Positions 57,483-64,000 of a stretch of 64,000 nucleotides of DNA are shown here, one piece after another; within the stretch, counting starts at the first letter, position 1, and the number at the start of each line of letters is the position of its first letter. A model generated the notes under the pieces. The model was not told where the DNA came from, searched no databases, and saw nothing but the letters and a program-made list of their open reading frames with translations. The DNA comes from Paralvinella palmiformis (lineage: Eukaryota > Annelida > Polychaeta > Terebellida > Alvinellidae). Position numbers and translations under genes: made by a program. The stretch is taken from NCBI GenBank assembly GCA_025642065.1, contig JAODUP010000107.1, forward strand, positions 534,501 to 598,500, written 5' to 3'.

Positions 57483-57696
57483 TCGAAATAACCCATACAG
57501 CTACCTCTTGACTTCTACACAGAACAACAACTCAGGTGTTATGCTATATAGAGATTCTTTAGCCAATGAGATGTCTTTATTGACTCGTAAAACTGTCAAT
57601 TAAATTATGACTGTAGCCAATTAATGTATTTGATACAGAAAGATGGACATGTGATTAATCTGATGTTGTGGATCTCAACAGCTGAGAGAACTAAGT

Positions 57697-57763
<67 letters not shown>

Positions 57764-58374
57764 TATGCACACTGAACATTTATTATAATAGATGTAGATG
57801 ATTTATTAACACGTTATATATCATCAATAATATTTTTACATATTCTAATTATTTATGTTTCTGTTATTGTTCAGGTAATAATAATAAGACATAAATAAAC
57901 TTATTATTACTGATTATTTACCATAAATATTAATAATGATATTTTGAAAGTTTGTAACTTTGTATATACCCATTAATGGTGGTTGTATGTGTGTGTGCGT
58001 GTGCGCGCGTGCGTGCGCGTGCGTGCGTGCTATAGCTCCTGCTAGGTGAGAACGCCGTATTAATCACACCTGTATCCCGAGATGTGTGTTCTCTTGTTCG
58101 GGATGATGTTATCCAATATTACAAAGAGCTGTTCCTTGATGAAGGAAGACGTTAGATCCCTCGTTGTCTCAGGCAAACGGCAATATCTTATTTCCCCATT
58201 TAGTAACGATTGCTAATTTATCCCTAATTGGTCCCCTTTATGGGGGGGGGGGGTAATTTTTAGCTCCATGTCGACTGCGGCTAGAACATCCAGCAATGAG
58301 AAAGTTGACGAGCTGCAACTCGTCAAACTGTGACTCATATTGGATCAGGAGCGGAAAATATCTGCGTAAAGGAA
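57480..58374. other. gene-free stretch with microsatellites
   Basis: (TA)n at 57699-57758; TG/CG alternating tract at 57987-58030; G run at 58242-58252. No gene recognised. Confidence 0.5.
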
Positions 58375-58570
58375 CAGATCACTCTCATTTAATATTTTCA
58401 GGACTAATACAGCTATGTTCACAAATATCATAAATGATGTCAAAATGTGAAAAGGATCACCCACATATTAAATAATCCAGTTCAAAGTGCCGATTAATCG
58501 ACTATTAACGACCTGTGGGCTCCGCCATTTTGAAGCTAGACACAACCCGAAAGTCTATATAACCCATTTA
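58375..58570 (+). repeat. dispersed repeat family M
   Basis: tcactctcatttaatatttt, tatgttcacaaatatcat, gatgtcaaaatgtga, gtccagttcaaa-like and ccgccattttgaagc align with 23360-23520 and inverted 19478-19700. Confidence 0.7.
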
Positions 58571-59850
58571 AAAACGTGTAAGCAAGTGTTAGCCAAGAAT
58601 AATTCCAGAACAAAAAGTAGTAATCTCGCTAAATACATTCAGCCATATCAGTTTGATCCAGAAGAATCATTATAAGATGAAGATGATTCCGATTGTTTTA
58701 GGGAAAGCATGAGGAGAACCAGGGACACTAACTGATGTCTATGTGAACTATGTGTACTCCTGGCCCAGGTGACGTCAGAGCAATTGACTTTTCTCCTGCC
58801 CGCCTTCGAATCTGACATCCGGTGCAGCCGCAATGGCGGCCATCTTGTAATTTTGATTATTTCCCTATACCTATGATATCAGGTATTACATATTTAAGTT
58901 ATATTATCTGAAGGTGAACTATCCCTTTAAATCGAGATTTGTTTACAATCCAAATTGCTGCACATTTTGTCCCTGTATAATCCTGTATCTTTCATTTTTG
59001 AGAGATTGCGGCTAAGCGGTCGATGCGTTGACATAATGACCCCAAAGTAGGTCACTCACTGTGTGACGATTCGATCCTGGTAATTTTCCTGCTATATGAT
59101 TGTGAAGCGATTCCCGCGAAAGACTCGTACGATCGAAAACGTATCCAGATCTTCCCGATCCCTACTGGTGACAGATCCGAGTTCGCCGTCGCCCTCGCAT
59201 CATGGTCGTCTGCGTCCTGACCGTCTCTCGGTTGACCTGCTCTTAACCCGGGGAACGGTTTCGACATTTCGGAGGAAAGTCACCTGCCGACTAAAATGAC
59301 AGGTAAACAAACAAACTAGGCAGGTTGTTCTGTGTGTGTGTGGGGGGGGACAGGTGCCACAGGGAGCGGACTCCATCTTCTTTGTTTACCTGTCACGTAG
59401 CGGGCACCTTTGATCCGGAAACATTCTCCGAGAGAGCGAGCGAGCGGGCTATTTTTGCGCCAGGTGAAGGCGTAAATACCGAGCCGACCCCGGATGTTAT
59501 TTATAATGTTGTTTATTAGCCTAGAGGTGAAACAGTGTCCCCAAATGGACGAGGCTAATTATATTGGTTGCAGGTAGGAAGCCTACAGCAAGAATCAAGA
59601 ACATTAGCTACTTATTAATTAACTTATCCGTTTCCAGATTTTACTAACAACGTCTATAAATCTATCAATTGTATAACACGAGGATACCTTTTTGAACTCG
59701 TCTCCATCAGAAGGTGATCCCGAAGAATCGGGTCATCTAGTCAGATACTGTTGCAGGTAGCAGTGCCTCGGCTCAAGTCGGGGGGTCAATTGTGTGTTTA
59801 GTGTTACAGTCTATATACTTTACGGAACAGGATGTCGGCGGATGTTAGAA
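58571..59850. other. gene-free stretch
   Basis: 58740-58930 on the minus strand starts agggatagttcaccttcag and contains gatggccgccattg, typical of a short DNA element. The rest, including CpG-rich 59090-59300, is unassigned. Confidence 0.4.
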
Positions 59851-59854
59851 ATGA

Positions 59855-60050
59855 ATCTAGGACGTTTTGGCTAAGGAAGCCATAAACACAAGATGTTATA
59901 TTTGTTCGCTTTTTATGTCATAAATGTACATTTTGAGATATTGATCGCTTTTTATATTTTTATATTTTTTCTATTCGGCCAAAACATCCTATCTTCAAAA
60001 ATAGCTGGCCAAATCGTCCTTTGGCCAAAACGTCCTTTGGCCAAAACGTC
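59855..60050. mobile_element. short element with GGACGTTTTGGC inverted ends
   Basis: ggacgttttggctaag at 59860 is inverted at 60005-60050, where ttggccaaaacgtcc repeats in tandem. AT-rich interior, no coding. Confidence 0.5.
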
Positions 60051-60124
60051 CGCCAACCGTTAGAAATACGTCGTCTCTTGGAATATTTGTATTTATTCTA
60101 TAAACTTACTTGTTTAGGGTTTCT

Positions 60125-60250
60125 TTCACCGATAAATAATAACGTTTATCGTTTTAATGTGTTACTAGATGTTTACAAACATATATTTGAGGTTTCACTG
60201 TAGAGCACATTTGAATGGCTCCTGGTAGTCAAGGAACTTATTACATATAT
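60125..60250 (+). mobile_element. LINE 3'-tail copy, diverged
   Basis: gataaataataac ... ttacaaacatatatt ... catttgaatggctcctggta corresponds to 21416-21560 and 45108-45430. Confidence 0.5.
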
Positions 60251-60284
60251 TATTATAATTATCATTATCATAGAAATGTAAATA

Positions 60285-60462
60285 TTGCTCTTTTATGGCC
60301 AATTTGGTCCACAAGGTAGGTTACATGGGCCGAGTGACCTCCAAAAGTAATGAGGCGAAGTGAAAGATGAAACACCCTTCTGACATAGACCCGGCCGGGG
60401 TTTGAACCCAGGTGTTATAAATATGTGGTCAATCGCGCCACCATTTAGGCCCTGGGGGCGCC
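60285..60462 (-). mobile_element. SINE-A copy, head type 2
   Basis: Minus strand ggcctaaatggtggcgcgat, gggttcaaaccccggccggg, body. Confidence 0.88.
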
Positions 60463-60463
60463 C

Positions 60464-60497
<34 letters not shown>

Positions 60498-60795
60498 GAA
60501 ACGTATTATGTAGATATGACTATACATAACGTTGTAATAATTAATAATAATAATAATAATAATAAATCTACATTTATTCTATTTTCAGTGATGCCATAAT
60601 CCTGAATATCACGTAAAACGGAATAGATTAACTAATGACACAAATGTATGCGTGTGCGCGCCCGCGTGTGTGTATGTGTGCGTTTACGTGCTCATTTCAG
60701 GATTTATGCCGTCCCACATTAGCAGTGCCGGGATGGTTTGTCTAATTGCCACAGTACTAAAAATGTGTTATATTAGCCAGCAGCTGTCCGTACAC
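60463..60795. other. gene-free stretch with (ATT)n and (AAT)n
   Basis: ATT at 60465-60496 and AAT at 60541-60566 form an imperfect inverted pair. Confidence 0.5.
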
Positions 60796-61570
<775 letters not shown>

Positions 61571-61616
61571 CATCCAAAGGTAATGAAGCGAAGTCAAAGA
61601 TGAAACACCCTTCAGT
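61571..61616 (-). mobile_element. SINE-A body fragment
   Basis: ccaaaggtaatgaagcgaag, then tcaaagatgaaacacccttc. Confidence 0.8.
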
Positions 61617-62141
61617 CATTAAGGTTTAAATGGCGCGGGTTTGGAAGACAGATATTGCTTTAATAAAGATGATGTTTTTTGGTTAGCCGCGGCACCGGTC
61701 ATATATCCGAAGCTTATGGCCGAGGGACGACGCGAATGAGATGTTCGGATGAAACATCCCACAGTTGCCAGTAACTTTAGCCTTCGAGCCGAGATTCGGG
61801 GGTCTCCGACGTAGTGCGAGTTAATTTAATTGGCAGAGATACGTTCATAGAGCAAAATCGGTATTAACGGACTACTGCTGATAGTATTCCAAGTGGTTCG
61901 TGCGTGTAGGTGGTCTGCAAAAGCAAGGTTTTCTGGAGTCTGTTAGATGAGAAGGTCCACCTTCTGCTAATAGTCATTTATCTAACAACTAGACACAGTA
62001 AATTAGTTTGCGAAAGATATTCGACGGTAGACGGATATCGATTGCTGATTCCGAGGTCGGGATCATCTGGATGAAACGGTAAGATTTTAAAAATCCGTCG
62101 GAACTCCGAGATGTCGGACAGCTGGGGGGAGTAGAGACGTA
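61617..62141. other. gene-free stretch
   Basis: 61700-61810 contains gatgaaacatcccac and gccgagattcggg, possibly another tRNA-like repeat. Not resolved. Confidence 0.35.
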
Positions 62142-62325
62142 GATGATGATGATGATGACGATGATTGATGTTTTACGGCCACTTTTCTGCACACGTAGGC
62201 TAAATGGGTCGAGCGACCTCCAAAGGTAATGAAGCGAAGTCAAAGATGAAACACCCTTCAGATATGCCACGCCGAGAGATTCGAACTCGGTGGTAGTGAT
62301 CTGTGATTCAACGCGCTACCAGTTA
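62142..62325 (-). mobile_element. SINE-A copy, head type 1
   Basis: Full minus-strand copy with an (ATC)n tail. Confidence 0.9.
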
Positions 62326-62996
62326 GCAACGTCAAAGAAACCCGGTTTATTTATATCCTGTCAACTGTAAAGTTGACCTTTTATTTACCACTTCCCCTTT
62401 TCGTGGTGAGTGCGAATAGCTCATCGGGTGCAATTAACGGTAGTCGTTCTAACGTAACCAGTAAAAAGAGAGTAGTTGACGTTAGCCATAAAAGTTGCTA
62501 TTTTACAGATGTTTGATGTCTTCAGATGTAATCTGACAAAAGAAGCTTCTCGGTGGTTGTTATCGTTTTTTACATCCCTATAACAGATGTAACAACAGAT
62601 GTAATTACGTTCACTTAACCCGCTACATCTGTTTGGATTTTCTTCAACTAGAGCTTCGTTTTTATGTTTAATTTAAATTTTTGTAGATACCTTTTCTTCA
62701 ATACGTTGTTGTTGTTGTTGTTGTTGTTGTGGATTCTGGGAGAGTTTCGAGTATTCACTCACCGTTACTCGTGTTTTCGTTCAATTTGTCGCTAGGGAGT
62801 AGCCGGTGGACGAGCGGCACAGGCGTCACCTGTGTCGAGTCTAAGCAAATAACTCTCAATCATTCACTTACTGACTCACACAATCACTCACTCACTCGCC
62901 CATTTTTTAATGTGAAAATTTTGCTGTGTTTTTTGTTTTGTTTGGGGGGAGGGGGGCGACATTTTCACTTTAGTCGTCTATAATAAGCAAATGTTG
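62326..62996. other. gene-free stretch
   Basis: (GTT)n at 62706-62730. 62800-62900 (ggcgtcacctgtgtcgagtc ... actcactcactcgcc) resembles a SINE-B tail. Confidence 0.4.
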
Positions 62997-63151
62997 CTGG
63001 TTTACGGCCACTTTTGTGCCCAATGTAGGCTAAATGGGCCGAGCGACCTCCGAAAGTAATGAAGCGAAGTTAAAGATGAAACACCCTTCTGATATAGCCC
63101 GGCCTGGCTTTGAACCCAGGGACTATAGATCTGTGGCGAACCGCGCTTGTC
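62997..63151 (-). mobile_element. SINE-A copy, head type 2
   Basis: gggttcaaagccaggccggg, ctatatcagaagggtgtttc, body. Confidence 0.88.
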
Positions 63152-63788
63152 GACTCTAATAGATCGTTGCCGTATTAGGAGCATCTTCCGTGTATTCAGT
63201 TAATGATGTCATTTAGAAGAAGAGACGCTTCAACTGTCTCGAGAGATACCAACTGAAAACTGACAAATTCTCTAAATGGACGGAATTGGACTTCAAACCG
63301 GAACATAAATACTTCTATGAAGGTGTTCAGATATAATAATAATGATGATTATGATGATGATGATAATAATTTTAACCATCAAGATTATTTACTGATGGAA
63401 GCAACTTTAAATATTGGAGTGAGTGGGTGAGTGGGTGGTTGGTTGGAAGGGTTAGTGGGTGAGTGAATGAGTGAGTGAGTGTGTGGGTGGGTGAGTCAGT
63501 GAGTCAGTGACTTCGGCACCGGTTTAATATGGTATATATGGTCGAGGACTGCTCCCTGCAGGAATGAGATGACTTGGCCGAAGTCTTTTATTAAAGGATG
63601 AAACATCCCAATAGATCCTAACAATACTGAGATGAGATGATGGGGTCTTGAAATGCGCGATACAGCGGACTGTCTACATTATAGTTTAAGAACACACTTA
63701 TTGTCTTAGAGACAATAGTTCAAGATGGTCTTTAGACAAAATACACCTTTTCGCTTGTCATAAGTCGGCATAAATGTGGAATGTTGTC
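63152..63788. other. gene-free stretch with (GTGA)n
   Basis: Degenerate GTGA/GTGG units at 63415-63510; on the minus strand these are CACT, as in SINE-B tails. Confidence 0.5.
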
Positions 63789-63932
63789 GTTTTAGGGCCA
63801 CGTTTAAGCACAAAAGAGCCGAGCTACCTTCAGCTGTAGAATTAAACATTGTAAGGATATAGCCGAACAGGGGTTTGAACCCAGGTGGTGGAGGTCTGTG
63901 GGCAACCGTACTACTAGTTAGGCTATAGAGTA
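63789..63932 (-). mobile_element. SINE-A copy, head type 2, degenerate
   Basis: gcctaactagtagtacggtt, gggttcaaacccctgttcgg, partial body. Confidence 0.7.
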
Positions 63933-64000
63933 CGCACCACGTAAGTTGGTATGGAAATAGCCAAAGGTAAAATTATGTCTAAACAATGCAATAACACACA

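Noticed and set aside
59096..59299. 67-codon Arg/Ser-rich frame
   Set aside because: Open on both strands in a CpG-rich patch; composition alone explains it.

Overview
The window is nuclear DNA of a multicellular animal. It has spliced genes with GT-AG introns, single-exon genes with AATAAA signals, tRNA-derived SINEs, LINE and Ty3/gypsy remnants, and very many (TA)n, (CA)n, (ATT)n and tetranucleotide tracts in an AT-rich background. Protein content and repeat style suggest a lophotrochozoan, most likely a mollusc. That is an inference; nothing here fixes the species.

Only four protein genes are well supported. Three are paralogous single-exon, plus-strand genes for small type II membrane proteins with an FkbM/Star-like methyltransferase domain. 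Copy 1 (7578-8535) and copy 2 (11955-12884) form a young tandem duplication that includes 3' flank. Copy 1 carries a one-base frameshift and altered SAM-motif residues and is probably a pseudogene, or a sequencing error. Copy 3 (25788-26747) is older and intact, with strikingly GC-rich codon choice. The fourth gene is on the minus strand: a six-exon alpha-arrestin (arrestin domain-containing, ARRDC-like), 43760 down to 37292, reconstructed as 335 residues and lacking the PPxY tail usual in the vertebrate family. Two weaker loci are candidate minus-strand exons at 47322-47849 and a THAP/transposase-like set of exons at 51811-53197.

Layout. 1-7.3 kb: retroelement graveyard (LINE RT fragment, minus-strand Ty3/gypsy remnant, minus-strand LINE RT). 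7.3-13.9 kb: the tandem FkbM pair, a hAT-like end and a TIR element. 14-24.8 kb: dispersed repeats, a LINE with ORF1-like and endonuclease remnants, minisatellites and SINEs. 24.85-27 kb: a 51-bp minisatellite, a 308-bp TIR element with a 9-bp target duplication, then FkbM copy 3. 27-37 kb: SINEs, microsatellites, a LINE 3' end and a 43-bp minisatellite. 37.3-43.8 kb: the alpha-arrestin gene, its introns full of SINEs and TIR elements. 44-64 kb: SINEs, dispersed repeats, a possible P/THAP-type element, pogo-like elements and long microsatellites.

The most abundant element, called SINE-A here, has about two dozen copies in both orientations. Its common body (gtgtttcat...cttcgcttcattacctttggaggtcgc, 3' (ATC)n) is joined to at least two different tRNA-like heads. 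Other families named here: SINE-B (CACT tail), SINE-C (long insert in the tRNA-like head), SINE-D (gcgctatataaat, ATT tail), dispersed families E, F, G and M, and LINE 3'-tail copies that seed (ATT)n tracts. No rRNA, CRISPR array or convincing functional tRNA gene was seen.
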